Assembly: GCA_963621575.1 (NCBI GenBank)
Contig: CAVFEH010000006.1
Span: forward strand, 1 to 64,000
DNA length: 64,000 bases
From: UBA1724 sp963621575
GTDB taxonomy: Bacteria; Verrucomicrobiota; Lentisphaeria; Oligosphaerales; Oligosphaeraceae
Reading direction: 5' to 3'
Below are positions 53,722-63,162 of the stretch, in pieces (within the stretch, counting starts at the first letter, position 1; each line of letters opens with the position of its first letter). The notes beneath the pieces were generated by a model, which saw only the letters and a list, made by a program, of their open reading frames with translations, was not told the origin of the DNA and did not search any database. The position numbers were made by a program, and so were the translations under genes.

Positions 53722-56487
53722 ATGCCTGACGAATCCATCAACCAGTCCAGCCTTACTCCGCGTGCGAAGCAGGTCATTGACCTGTCGGCGCGGTTGGCAC
53801 GGACCTATGGCCAGAACTATGTGGGGGTGGAGCATTTGCTCCTGGCAATCCTGAAATCCCCCAACGCCTCCACCTTCGCCCAGTCTTTTCTGAAGTCTCT
53901 GGACGTGGATGCCGAGGCGGTGTGCGCGGAGTTGCTCCTGGAGCTGAAGAAGCCGGAGAGCGCCTCTGCTTCCTCTTCCCCCAGCAACAAGCTGGAGTTG
54001 TCCATTCGCGCCCGCAAGGTATTGCAGCTTTCCGTGGCGGAGGCCGTGAGCCTGGGCTTCCACTTCATCGCCATCGAGGAGATCCTCCTGGCCATCCTGA
54101 AGGAAGGCGGGAGCCATTCCGCGAGGATCCTGAGAGCACGTGGCGTGACCTATGATGCCTTGCGCAAGTGGGTCTATCAGAGTCTGGATCCCCGCTATGT
54201 CCCGGAGGACACCGCCGACGACGTGGAGAAGGGGCCTGACGATGCGCGCGGCGATGACTCCGACGACAACCAGCCGCCTCCGCGTCGCAAGCATGCCGGG
54301 GACCGTGAGAGCGCCTCCGTGGAGGAGGGGGCTCGCCCCGGCGCCGGCCGTGGCGCCCAGGGGCGCATGAGCGCCCTGAAGACATACGGACGGGATTTGA
54401 CGGAGCTGGCGCGCCAGGGAAAGCTGGATCCCGTGGTGGGCCGCGCCCAGGAGATCCAGCGGGTGATCCAGATCCTCTCTCGCCGCACCAAGAACAACCC
54501 GGTGCTCATCGGCGAGGCCGGTGTGGGCAAGACCGCCATCGTGGAGGGTCTGGCCCAGGCCATCGTGGAGGGCCGGGTCCCAGAGAACCTCTCCAACAAC
54601 GTGGTGATCGCTTTGGACCTGACCCTGCTGGTGGCCGGCTCCAAGTATCGCGGACAGTTTGAAGAGCGCCTGAAGGCGGTGTTGAAGGAGGCCCAGGATG
54701 CGGGCAACGTGATCCTCTTCCTGGATGAAATCCACACCATGGTGGGCGCCGGCGCGGGCGAGGGCACCATGGATGCCGCCAACATCATGAAGCCCGCTCT
54801 TTCCCGGGGCGAGATCCAGGCCATCGGCGCCACCACCATGAACGAATACCGGAAGAGCATCGAGAAGGACGCCGCCCTGGAGCGGCGCTTCCAGTCGGTG
54901 TTGGTGAATCCGCCCACGACGGAGGACACGGTGAAGATCCTGGAGGGGCTGAAACCCAAATACGAGGAGTACCACGGTGTCGTCTACCCGGAGGAGTCCA
55001 TTCGTCTGGCTGTCCGCCTGGCCGACCGGTACATCCCCGCCCGCTTCTTCCCCGACAAGGCCATCGACGTGCTGGACGAGGCCGGCGCCCGCTCCCGGAT
55101 CCATCCCGAGCGACGCAGGCCCGACACCACGGCCCTTGACCATGAACTGGAGGAGCTGCGCACCAAGAAGCTGAACGCCGTCATGCGCGAGGACTTCGTG
55201 GAGGCCGGAGACTTCCGTCAGCGTGAGAAGGAGTTGCAGTCGAAGCGCGAGGAGTTGCTGAACCAGTGGAAGGCCGACAAGGCCCAGGAGCGCAGGGAGA
55301 TCACCGCAGACGACATCCGCGCCGTGGTGGCCTCCATGACCGGCATTCCGCTCACCCGCATGGCCGAGAAGGAGGTCCGCCGCATCTTGAAGATGGAGGA
55401 GGAGCTCCGGAAGACCATCATTGGACAGGATCAGGCCATCCAGACGGTCTGCCGCGCCCTGCGACGCTCCCGCGCCGACCTCAAGGACCCCCGCAGGCCC
55501 ATCGGAACCTTCCTCTTCCTGGGACCCACCGGCGTGGGAAAGACCTACTTGGCCAAGAAGCTGGCCGAGTCCATGTTCGGGGACCCCGATGCCCTCATCC
55601 GCATCGACATGTCCGAATACATGGACAAATACAACGTCTCCCGTCTTGTGGGCGCGCCTCCCGGATATGTGGGCTATGAGGAAGGCGGCCAGCTCACCGA
55701 GAAGATCCGCCGCCATCCCTACAGCGTCGTCCTGCTGGACGAGCTGGAGAAGGCCCATCCCGACGTGAGCAATATCCTCCTCCAGATTTTTGAGGAGGGA
55801 CAACTCACCGACGGGCTGGGACGCACCGTCTCCTTCCGCAATTCCATCATCGTCATGACCTCCAACGCCGGCGCCCAGCGCTTTTCCCGGCCCTCCAGCC
55901 TGGGATTCTCCGCAGGCGACTCCGCACAGGAGGAGAGTGGCATGCGGGACCGCATCCTGGAGATCGCGAAAAAGACCTTCCGGCCCGAATTCCTGAACCG
56001 CCTGGACGACATCGTGGTCTTCCGGTCGCTGCAGCGTGAGGACATCCGGAAGGTCATCGATCTGGAGGTGGGCGCCATCGCGCGCCGCCTGGCCTCCAAG
56101 GGACACGAGCTGAATCTTACTCCCGCTGCCAAGGATTACTTGCTGGAGAAGGCCTTCAGCACCGACTTCGGGGCCCGTGAGGTCCGCCGCGTCATTGAAC
56201 AGCGTGTGGAAGACCCCCTGGCTGACGAACTGCTCCTGCGCCAGGAAGGCGCCGAATTCGCCGTAATCCAGGTGGACCGCGTCCCTGGCGAGGACAAATT
56301 CTCCTTCGCATTCCTCCCGGCACCTGTTCCTGGACCCGCGCCCGTCGAGGCCGCGCCCGTCCTGGTGGCGGAGCCCGTGGCGGAGGTGGCGGAGCCTCTG
56401 CCGAAGACTGCCTCCCGGGACGAGGGCGCCCCGCCCAAGAAGACGCGTCGTGGCTCACGCCCGAAGCAGCTCCCGGCGAACGAGTAG
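53722..56487 (+). CDS. clpC: Clp protease ATPase subunit ClpC
   Basis: Hsp100 unfoldase that feeds proteins to ClpP. 921 residues. Two Clp_N repeats (about 10-150) are followed by an acidic, probably disordered linker (about 155-215), AAA1 with GEAGVGKTA and LFLDEIHTMVGAGAGEG, a UVR motif (REDFVEAGDFRQREKELQSK) that marks ClpC rather than ClpB, AAA2 with GPTGVGKTYLAKKL and LLDELEKAHPDV, and a Pro/Ala/Glu tail. The linker and tail are longer than in typical ClpC. First gene of a same-strand run that includes rpoN. Confidence 0.93.
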   Translation: MPDESINQSSLTPRAKQVIDLSARLARTYGQNYVGVEHLLLAILKSPNASTFAQSFLKSLDVDAEAVCAELLLELKKPESASASSSPSNKLELSIRARKVLQLSVAEAVSLGFHFIAIEEILLAILKEGGSHSARILRARGVTYDALRKWVYQSLDPRYVPEDTADDVEKGPDDARGDDSDDNQPPPRRKHAGDRESASVEEGARPGAGRGAQGRMSALKTYGRDLTELARQGKLDPVVGRAQEIQRVIQILSRRTKNNPVLIGEAGVGKTAIVEGLAQAIVEGRVPENLSNNVVIALDLTLLVAGSKYRGQFEERLKAVLKEAQDAGNVILFLDEIHTMVGAGAGEGTMDAANIMKPALSRGEIQAIGATTMNEYRKSIEKDAALERRFQSVLVNPPTTEDTVKILEGLKPKYEEYHGVVYPEESIRLAVRLADRYIPARFFPDKAIDVLDEAGARSRIHPERRRPDTTALDHELEELRTKKLNAVMREDFVEAGDFRQREKELQSKREELLNQWKADKAQERREITADDIRAVVASMTGIPLTRMAEKEVRRILKMEEELRKTIIGQDQAIQTVCRALRRSRADLKDPRRPIGTFLFLGPTGVGKTYLAKKLAESMFGDPDALIRIDMSEYMDKYNVSRLVGAPPGYVGYEEGGQLTEKIRRHPYSVVLLDELEKAHPDVSNILLQIFEEGQLTDGLGRTVSFRNSIIVMTSNAGAQRFSRPSSLGFSAGDSAQEESGMRDRILEIAKKTFRPEFLNRLDDIVVFRSLQREDIRKVIDLEVGAIARRLASKGHELNLTPAAKDYLLEKAFSTDFGAREVRRVIEQRVEDPLADELLLRQEGAEFAVIQVDRVPGEDKFSFAFLPAPVPGPAPVEAAPVLVAEPVAEVAEPLPKTASRDEGAPPKKTRRGSRPKQLPANE

Positions 56488-56508
56488 CCGCCCGGAGGAC
56501 GTCGCGCC

Positions 56509-57267
56509 ATGCCCTTCCAGCTGCTTCTTCGCCATTCGGATGCGGGGGATCTCTCCGCCCTCTTTGCCAGAGGACGGAGCTTCTCCTTCCCTGAAATGCC
56601 CTTCCTGCTCTCCGAAAAGGATGGCCTCCCCGCGGGGGAACTATCCTTCCGGGAAGAGTCCGGCGTGGCGCGGGTGAAGAACTGCGGCGAATCCCCGGTG
56701 CTGTTGGGCTCCTCTCCGCTGGCCCCCGGCGAGGAGGGCATCCTTCGTCAGGGCGGCGCCATCCGCTGGTCCTCCGATGGCCGCGAGCTGCTCTTCTACC
56801 GCCTCCATGGCCGTCCCGGTGCCTCCGCCATGGCCAATGCCATGGGCTATCTGGCGGTGCTGGGCGTCGTGCTTGCCTTCGTGGTGGAGATCGGCGTCTG
56901 CGTGGGGCTCGCACGGTTGCTTATGAACACCGACGCCGTCCGGAGCCAGGTTGAGGCACAAGCCCTCACCAACCGGGTGGACGTGGTTCGCAAGCGCCTC
57001 AAGAGCAAGGAAATCGCCTCCCTGCTGTCGAAGGATACCCTCTCCGAGACTTACCTGGAGGCCCTCCAGCAGGAGATGGAACAGCGCGTGGTCTACCTTC
57101 GCCGCTATGGTGAGGAGCTCACTCCCCGGGAACGGCAGGAGCAGATGGAGAACCTGGAGCGCCTGGAGGCCTTCCTGGATTCTCTGGAGGCCGGGGGGGG
57201 ATTTTCCGCCGAGGCCCCCGAGATCTTCATTGATGGGCCCGTGGACTCCATCCTGGAAAATCCCTGA
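56509..57267 (+). CDS. FHA-like, single-pass membrane protein
   Basis: 252 residues, not confidently recognised. Residues 1-100 are beta-rich and could be a degenerate forkhead-associated fold (GVARVKNCGESPVLLGSSPL, then GGAIRWSSDGRELLFYRL). A transmembrane helix is at about 111-135 and a charged coiled coil follows to about 225. No enzyme motif is visible. It starts 21 nt after clpC. Both an FHA-type phosphopeptide reader and an unrelated beta domain are possible. Confidence 0.55.
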   Translation: MPFQLLLRHSDAGDLSALFARGRSFSFPEMPFLLSEKDGLPAGELSFREESGVARVKNCGESPVLLGSSPLAPGEEGILRQGGAIRWSSDGRELLFYRLHGRPGASAMANAMGYLAVLGVVLAFVVEIGVCVGLARLLMNTDAVRSQVEAQALTNRVDVVRKRLKSKEIASLLSKDTLSETYLEALQQEMEQRVVYLRRYGEELTPRERQEQMENLERLEAFLDSLEAGGGFSAEAPEIFIDGPVDSILENP

Positions 57268-57333
57268 CAATTTTTCCCCGGGGGGCAAAACACACCCGCA
57301 CGCCTTTTTCTATCAAAATGCATAGAGAGCACC

Positions 57334-58350
57334 ATGAGCCAGAAGCAAACACTCCTTGATATCCTGAAGCGTTTTTCCCGCTGCCGCGTGGGCGTGGTGG
57401 GCGACTTGATGCTGGACCGTTATTTGTGGGGGCAGGCCACCCGCATTTCCCAGGAGGCCCCCGTCCCCGTGGTGCTGGTCTCCCGTGAGAGCCAGGTGTT
57501 GGGCGGCGCCGCCAATGTGGCGGAGAATGTCCTTTCCCTGGGCGGCAAGGTCTCCGTCTATGGAACCGTCTCCGATGATGGAAATGGCGGGAAGGTCCTG
57601 GAGCTCTTGAAGGAGTCCGGCGCCCAGACCGACGGCGTCCAGGTGATCCCTGGCGGCCACACCACTGTCAAAACCCGCGTGCTGGCGGACAACCAGCAGG
57701 TGGTGCGCGTGGACCGCGAGGTTCCCCAGGAGGTCTCTGCCGAGGTGCGCAAGGCCATCCTGTCCGCCCTGGAGCGGGATTTGTCGGCCGGCGTATTGGA
57801 TGCCCTGGTCATGGAAGACTACGCGAAGGGAGTCTTCACCCGTGAGTTCATGTCCGAGGTGTCCCGTTTGGCCGCGAAGCACCGCGTGCTCTCCACGCTG
57901 GATCCTCATCCCTCCCATCCTTTCAACGTCTCTGGACTTACCCTCATGACCCCCAACCGCCTGGAGGCCTTCTCCCTGGCGGAGGTCCCCTTTGTCCCCG
58001 GCATTGGCGATCCGCTGCACGACAAGCCGCTGGCGCGCGTGGGGAAGACCCTGCTGAAGCGCTGGGAGGCGGAGATGTTGTTGATCACCTTGGGTGCCGA
58101 GGGCATGGCGCTCTTCCGGAGGGACGAGGCGGAGCCCCTGGTGATTCCCACCCAGGCCCGGCAGGTCTACGATGTCTCCGGCGCAGGCGATACGGTCATG
58201 GCCACCATGACACTGGCCATCTGCGCCGGCGCTCCCCACGCGCTGGCAGCCACCATGGCCAATGCCGCCGCCGGCGTGGTGGTGGGGTACGTGGGAACTC
58301 GCGCCATCCAGGCGAAAGAGCTGGAGCAGGTCCTGAGGGAGCAGCGCTAG
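57334..58350 (+). CDS. hldA: D-glycero-beta-D-manno-heptose-7-phosphate kinase
   Basis: Ribokinase-fold kinase making heptose 1,7-bisphosphate for LPS inner-core heptose. 338 residues, the single-domain HldA/RfaE1 form without the fused adenylyltransferase. Motifs: VVGDLMLDRYLWGQATRIS, GGAANVAENVLSLGG and the anion-hole DVSGAGDTVMATM. It supports a Gram-negative outer membrane with heptose-containing LPS. No hldC-type partner is in the window. It is 66 nt after the FHA-like gene and 6 nt before the methyltransferase gene. Confidence 0.92.
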   Translation: MSQKQTLLDILKRFSRCRVGVVGDLMLDRYLWGQATRISQEAPVPVVLVSRESQVLGGAANVAENVLSLGGKVSVYGTVSDDGNGGKVLELLKESGAQTDGVQVIPGGHTTVKTRVLADNQQVVRVDREVPQEVSAEVRKAILSALERDLSAGVLDALVMEDYAKGVFTREFMSEVSRLAAKHRVLSTLDPHPSHPFNVSGLTLMTPNRLEAFSLAEVPFVPGIGDPLHDKPLARVGKTLLKRWEAEMLLITLGAEGMALFRRDEAEPLVIPTQARQVYDVSGAGDTVMATMTLAICAGAPHALAATMANAAAGVVVGYVGTRAIQAKELEQVLREQR

Positions 58351-58356
58351 GGTCCC

Positions 58357-59550
58357 ATGGAAGGCAAGCGCATTTACCTGGCCCCGAAGCGCGAGGGCTC
58401 TTTGGCTCGCCGCCATCCCTGGCTCTTCTCCGGGGCTGTCGCCCGCGTGGAGGGCGCCCCCGCATCCGGCGAGACCGTGGCCGTCTGCGACGCGAAAGGC
58501 GCCAGGCTGGCCTGGGCCGCATATTCCCCCAATTCACAGATTCGCGCACGCGTCTGGACCTTCGATCCCCGCGAGTCCGTCGATACAGAATTCTTCCGGA
58601 AACGGATCCAGAAGGCATACGAATATCGTCTGGGACTGGGCTTCCGGGAGGAGGACGCCTTCCGCGTGATTCACGGAGAGGCCGATGGACTGCCCGCCCT
58701 GGTGGTGGACAAGTACGGCCCCTTCCTTTCCTGCGAATTCCTGGGCGCAGGTCCCGAGGCCTGGAAGGGCACGCTGGTCCGACTGCTTTCCGGGCTTCCC
58801 GGCATCCGCGGCATCTACGAGCGCTCCCAGGCCGACGCGCGGCTTCGGGAAGGGCTTCCTCCCGTGGAGGGACTCCTCTGGGGGGAAGAGCCCCCCGCGG
58901 ATTTCACCATTCGCGAGAATGGCGTGGTCTTCCGCATGGATATGCCAGGGGGCCACAAGACGGGCTTCTATTTGGACCAGCGGGAGAACCGCCTGGCCAT
59001 GGACGCCGTGGCGAAGGGCGTGAAGGTCTTGGATTGCTGCTGCTACAGCGGCGCCTTTGGCATCCGCGCCGCCTTGGCCGGCGCCCGTGAGGTCACCTTC
59101 CTGGATGACGCCGCCGCCGCCTTGGAGCTGGCAAAAGCCAACTGCGCCCTCAATGGACTGGGCGACGACCCGAGACTCTCCTTCCAGCACGCCGACATGT
59201 TCACTTGGCTGCGAAAGTGCCGCGACCGCCGGGAATCCTTCGACGTCATTGTCCTGGATCCCCCAAAATTTGCGGCCACCAAGGGACAGCTCCTGCGGGC
59301 CGCCCGCGGCTACAAGGATGTGAATTTGCTGGGCTGCAAGCTGCTGAATCCAGGGGGAACTCTCCTTACTTATTCCTGCAGCGCCGCCATGACCCCTGAG
59401 TTCTTCCGCACCATCCTGGGCGAGGCGCTGGTGGATTCCGGACGGCAGGCGCGTGTGGTGCGCACCTTCGCGCAGGCCCCCGACCATCCCCTCTCCCTCA
59501 CCTTTCCCGAGGGATGCTATCTGACGGGATTGGAACTGAGACTCGATTAG
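58357..59550 (+). CDS. 23S rRNA m5C methyltransferase, RlmI-like
   Basis: SAM-dependent cytosine-C5 methyltransferase, 397 residues. The N-terminal PUA domain (SLARRHPWLFSGAVARVEG) precedes an EEHEE domain and a Rossmann methylase with motif I LDCCCYSGAFGIRAALAGA, motif IV IVLDPPKFA and the catalytic Cys of TYSCSAAM. This matches RlmI, which modifies C1962 of 23S rRNA; an RlmO-like paralogue is the alternative. It lies 6 nt after hldA. Confidence 0.9.
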   Translation: MEGKRIYLAPKREGSLARRHPWLFSGAVARVEGAPASGETVAVCDAKGARLAWAAYSPNSQIRARVWTFDPRESVDTEFFRKRIQKAYEYRLGLGFREEDAFRVIHGEADGLPALVVDKYGPFLSCEFLGAGPEAWKGTLVRLLSGLPGIRGIYERSQADARLREGLPPVEGLLWGEEPPADFTIRENGVVFRMDMPGGHKTGFYLDQRENRLAMDAVAKGVKVLDCCCYSGAFGIRAALAGAREVTFLDDAAAALELAKANCALNGLGDDPRLSFQHADMFTWLRKCRDRRESFDVIVLDPPKFAATKGQLLRAARGYKDVNLLGCKLLNPGGTLLTYSCSAAMTPEFFRTILGEALVDSGRQARVVRTFAQAPDHPLSLTFPEGCYLTGLELRLD

Positions 59551-59579
59551 CACCCCCCTTTTTTCAGCGCCTCCGAAGA

Positions 59580-61220
59580 ATGCCTTCCGAAGCTTTCCAG
59601 CCCAGTCTCTCCCTGCAGGCCGCGCAGTCTCAGAACCAGCAGCTCCGGCAGAGCATGGTCCTGCGCCAGGAGCAGAAGATGGGGCTGGAGATTCTCCAGA
59701 AAAACACCCTGGAGCTCCAGCACGAGATCCTCCAGCGGCTGGCGCAGAACCCCATGCTCGCCGAGGTCTCCGGGCCCGCCACCGTGATTTGCGAAAGCGA
59801 TCTCCCCGAGTCCCCGAAGAACCGCGCCGAGGAACAGCGCCGGGAGCGGGAATGGGATGGCGATGGCGGGGAATACCGCGACGACCTCCTGCGCGCCGAT
59901 ACCGAGAGCCCCTCCGGGGGCATCTCTTCCGCCTCGGATGTCCACGGGGATCCCGCCGCGTCCTCCGGTGGCGGGGAATCCGACCCCTTGCGGAGCATGG
60001 ATGAAACCTGGGAGGGCGGACGACTCTGCTCCGAGATCAATTGGGATGCGGATGCCGACAAGCGCCGTCAGCACTTCTTCGAGTCCATAACGCGCCAGGA
60101 GGGCCTGGTGGAACAGCTTTCGCGGCAGTGCCGGCAGCGTTCCGACTGGCCGCCCCGCATTCGCGCCATCAGCCAGGATCTGTGCTTGGCCATAGACAGC
60201 CGGGGATACCTGGAGGGCACCGACGAGGAGCTCATGGCCGCCACCGGCGCCACGAAAGACGAGCTTGCACAGGCCATTGCCGCTCTCCAGAGCCTGGAAC
60301 CCGCAGGCATCGGCGCACGCTCTCTCCGGGAGTGCCTGCTTTTGCAGTTGGAGCGGGAGCGTCTCAGGGGCAGCCTGGAGTGGGAAATCCTCCATGACTA
60401 TTCCGATCTTCTGGAGAAGAACCGGCTTCCCGAGATCGCCCGGAAGATGGGCTGCGACCTGGACGAGGTCCAGGAGGCCGTCCAGCGCATGCGGATGCTG
60501 GATCCCTTCCCCGGCGAGGATCTTTATTGCCCCGCCGCACCCACCGTGCTCCCCGATGTCTACCTGGAGCGCAACGCAAAGGGCGATTGGCTCATCCGTT
60601 CCAACCGCGACGCCCTCTCCACCATCGCGCTTGACGCCGAGAATGTGGCCCGTCTGAAGGAGCTGGAGGAGGAGGCCACGAGCGGTCCGCAGGGCGCCGC
60701 CCGCCGTGAGGCCCGGGAGGCCCGGGATTATCTTCGGCGGAACCTGGTGGACGCCACCGACTTCATTCACGCCATCGATTTGCGCCAGCGCACTGTGGAG
60801 CGGGTGGCGGAGGTCCTTCTGCGCTTCCAGCCTGAGTTCTTCCGCACGGGGCGCCTGTCGGATTTGCGGCCTCTGACCCAGGGCGATGTGGCCCGGGAAT
60901 TGGGCCGCGCGGAGAGTACCGTCTCCCGTGCCGTAAAGGGGAAGTACCTGAGTACCCCCTGGGGCGTTTTTGAGTTCGGGAAGTTCTTCTCTTCTGCCAA
61001 ATTCCGCTCCGAGGATGGCACCCAGGATGTCTCCAGCCAGCGCATCCGGCAGCGGATCCAGGAGATGGTCAAGGGCGAGAACCGCCGAAAGCCTCTCTCC
61101 GACCAGGCCATCTCCGATATGCTCGCCAAGGAGGGATTCACCGTGGCGCGCCGCACCGTGGCGAAATACCGCGACATCCTCAAGATCCCCTCCACCAGCC
61201 AGCGGAAGGAACACGCATGA
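59580..61220 (+). CDS. rpoN: RNA polymerase sigma-54 factor
   Basis: 546 residues. Region I is Gln/Leu-rich (MVLRQEQKMGLEILQKNTLE), region II is an acidic, disordered stretch (about 85-170), the core-binding domain follows, and the C-terminus has the HTH and the RpoN box ARRTVAKYRD that reads the -24 element. All parts needed for function are present. It is fifth in the clpC run, overlaps the next gene by ATGA (61217-61220), and would be the sigma factor for the sigma54 promoters proposed in this window. Confidence 0.96.
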   Translation: MPSEAFQPSLSLQAAQSQNQQLRQSMVLRQEQKMGLEILQKNTLELQHEILQRLAQNPMLAEVSGPATVICESDLPESPKNRAEEQRREREWDGDGGEYRDDLLRADTESPSGGISSASDVHGDPAASSGGGESDPLRSMDETWEGGRLCSEINWDADADKRRQHFFESITRQEGLVEQLSRQCRQRSDWPPRIRAISQDLCLAIDSRGYLEGTDEELMAATGATKDELAQAIAALQSLEPAGIGARSLRECLLLQLERERLRGSLEWEILHDYSDLLEKNRLPEIARKMGCDLDEVQEAVQRMRMLDPFPGEDLYCPAAPTVLPDVYLERNAKGDWLIRSNRDALSTIALDAENVARLKELEEEATSGPQGAARREAREARDYLRRNLVDATDFIHAIDLRQRTVERVAEVLLRFQPEFFRTGRLSDLRPLTQGDVARELGRAESTVSRAVKGKYLSTPWGVFEFGKFFSSAKFRSEDGTQDVSSQRIRQRIQEMVKGENRRKPLSDQAISDMLAKEGFTVARRTVAKYRDILKIPSTSQRKEHA

Positions 61221-62353
61221 GCGCCGGGCTCTATGCCATCGACCATTTTCCTTTCCAGGATTACCGTGGAATCCCCTGCGCATTGCTCACCAACGACGCG
61301 GCACGGGATTCCCTGGGTGTCCGGACGGTGGACCACCTGCTGCAAGGCGGCGTGGATCTGACGCTGCTGCTCTCCCCGGAACACGGTTTGGCGGGGAGTC
61401 TCCAGGCGGGGGAGGAGGTCCCCGATGGACGGGATGCCGCCACAGGCCTTCCCGTGGTCAGCCTCTATGGAAAGGAGAAGAGCCTCCCCGAGGACGCCTG
61501 GGGGCGCTTTCAGGTGCTTCTGGTGGATCTCCCCGATGTGGGCGTCCGCTACTACACCTACGCGCATACGGTTTTCCAGGTGCTGAAGGCTGGCGCCGCC
61601 CACGGGATTTCCGCCTGCATCCTGGATCGTCCGGATCCCCTGGGGAAAATCCTGGAGGGGCCCGTTCTGGAGTCTTCTCTGCGTTCTGACGTGGGGGCTT
61701 GCGCCGTCCCCGTCCGCCACGGCATGAGCCTTGGCGGGTACGTGGTCTACGCCCATGCAAAAGAGGGAGCCTTTCCGGGAATGGACTTCCGCATCCTGGA
61801 ATACAGGCTCCCCGGGGAAACGGCGGGGCGTGACTGCGACGAGCCCGTCCTCTTCCCGCAATTCGGCGTCCCGTGGATTCCCCCATCCCCCAATCTCCCT
61901 TCCTTCGAAGCCCTCTGCTGCTATCCCGGCACCTGCCTCTTCGAAGGGACCAATCTCTCGGAGGGACGCGGCACGGAATCCCCCTTCCAGCTGGTGGGGG
62001 CACCCTTCGTGGACGGCACACGGGTGCTCCAGGCCATGGAACACCACAAATTCCCCGGACTTCGCCTGGAGCCGGCCGTCTTTGCGCCGACTTGCAGTAA
62101 GCACGCCGGAATCCCCTGCGGCGGAGTGCGTTTTGTTGTTACGGATCCGGCGCAATGCCGGAGTTTCGCCCCCGCGTTGGAGCTCCTGGACGCCGTCCGC
62201 AGGGAATATCCGGACGCCTTCCGGTTCAACGCCACCCATTTCGATCATCTCCTCGGTTCCCCCTGCTATCGCCGGGGAGAGGAGTCCTGCCGGCAGCTGC
62301 TGGCGCGCTCCGAACACGCATGCAGAATCTTTCAAGAACGATGGACAAACTGA
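61217..62353 (+). CDS. DUF1343 / NamZ-like exo-beta-N-acetylmuramidase
   Basis: 378 residues. The family signs are LLTNDAARDSLGVRTVDHL, LLLSPEHGLAGSLQAGEEV, TGLPVVSLYG and VLLVDLPDVGVRYYTYAHTV, all in the usual order of DUF1343. NamZ members (GH171) remove terminal MurNAc from glycan fragments. There is no signal peptide, and the start overlaps the rpoN stop, so the protein appears cytoplasmic. That would fit recycling of imported fragments rather than degradation outside the cell. The 3' end overlaps tsaB by 13 nt. Confidence 0.88.
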   Translation: MSAGLYAIDHFPFQDYRGIPCALLTNDAARDSLGVRTVDHLLQGGVDLTLLLSPEHGLAGSLQAGEEVPDGRDAATGLPVVSLYGKEKSLPEDAWGRFQVLLVDLPDVGVRYYTYAHTVFQVLKAGAAHGISACILDRPDPLGKILEGPVLESSLRSDVGACAVPVRHGMSLGGYVVYAHAKEGAFPGMDFRILEYRLPGETAGRDCDEPVLFPQFGVPWIPPSPNLPSFEALCCYPGTCLFEGTNLSEGRGTESPFQLVGAPFVDGTRVLQAMEHHKFPGLRLEPAVFAPTCSKHAGIPCGGVRFVVTDPAQCRSFAPALELLDAVRREYPDAFRFNATHFDHLLGSPCYRRGEESCRQLLARSEHACRIFQERWTN

Positions 62354-63039
62354 CAGCCGCACTGGATACCTCTCTGGGATTCTCTCTCTGCCTGGGAGAC
62401 GAAAACGGAAACATCATTCTGCAGGAGAGGCTCCCCGCCGTGGGACGGGAGAGCGACCGACTCCTGGTGCCCTGGCTTCAGGAGTGCATGACGAAGGCCA
62501 ACACCACCCTTTCCCAGGTAGGCAAGTGGTCCCTGGGCATCGGCCCGGGCTCCTTCGCCGGCCTGCGCTGTGGCATTGCGGCTGTGAAGGGCGTGGCGCT
62601 CTCCAGTGGCGCCGTCCTCCGGGGCGTTCCCTCCGCCTACGCACTGGTCTGCGCACTCCCCGAGGGCGCCGTCGGCGAGATCCTGGGTTCCCTCCATGAC
62701 GGACGTTGCGGAGAAGTGCTTCTGGCGCGCTTCCAGCGACAGGCCGATGGCGCCCTGAAGATGCTGTCCGCCCCCGAGGCGCTGCCACCCGAGGCGCTCC
62801 TGGCTCCCGAGAACGCCTGCGCGCGCTACGTCACCGTCCAGCCGGAAATCCTTCCCCTCTGTCCCGGTGAGGTGAAGGGGAAGACCCTGGCCCTGGAAGG
62901 CGTCCTCGCCTGCTGCCTCCTGAAGGCCCCTTGTGAATTCTATCCCTGGCCCAAGGATGCCGCCGAACAGGAAAAGTCCACCGAACCCCTCTATGTCCGG
63001 CAGGCGGTGTTCGTGGCGCCGGCGACATTGAGAAGGTAG
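62341..63039 (+). CDS. tsaB: tRNA threonylcarbamoyladenosine biosynthesis protein TsaB
   Basis: Scaffold partner of TsaD for t6A37 in tRNA. 232 residues. It begins MDKLTAALDTSLGFSLCL and has the hallmark GIGPGSFAGLRCGIAAVKG with the ASKHA-fold start. The ATG at 62341 overlaps the NamZ-like gene by 13 nt. Last gene of the clpC run, followed by a strong terminator. The tsaD and tsaE partners are not in the window. Confidence 0.9.
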   Translation: MDKLTAALDTSLGFSLCLGDENGNIILQERLPAVGRESDRLLVPWLQECMTKANTTLSQVGKWSLGIGPGSFAGLRCGIAAVKGVALSSGAVLRGVPSAYALVCALPEGAVGEILGSLHDGRCGEVLLARFQRQADGALKMLSAPEALPPEALLAPENACARYVTVQPEILPLCPGEVKGKTLALEGVLACCLLKAPCEFYPWPKDAAEQEKSTEPLYVRQAVFVAPATLRR

Positions 63040-63088
63040 CAACAGCCAGTGGTTGCGGCTGGAATCGTCGCAAGAATCTGAAACTATA

Positions 63089-63124
63089 AAAAAGGCCCTC
63101 CGGCGTGTGCGGGAGGGCCTTTTT
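63089..63124. terminator. Bidirectional terminator between tsaB and GH127
   Basis: A 13-bp stem (63089-63101 with 63112-63124) has a 10-nt loop. A-runs and T-runs on the two arms allow termination from both sides. It lies between convergent genes. Confidence 0.9.
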
Positions 63125-63162
63125 GGCAGAAGGAAGAATTCCGTGGAATGGCGGGGGGGGGG

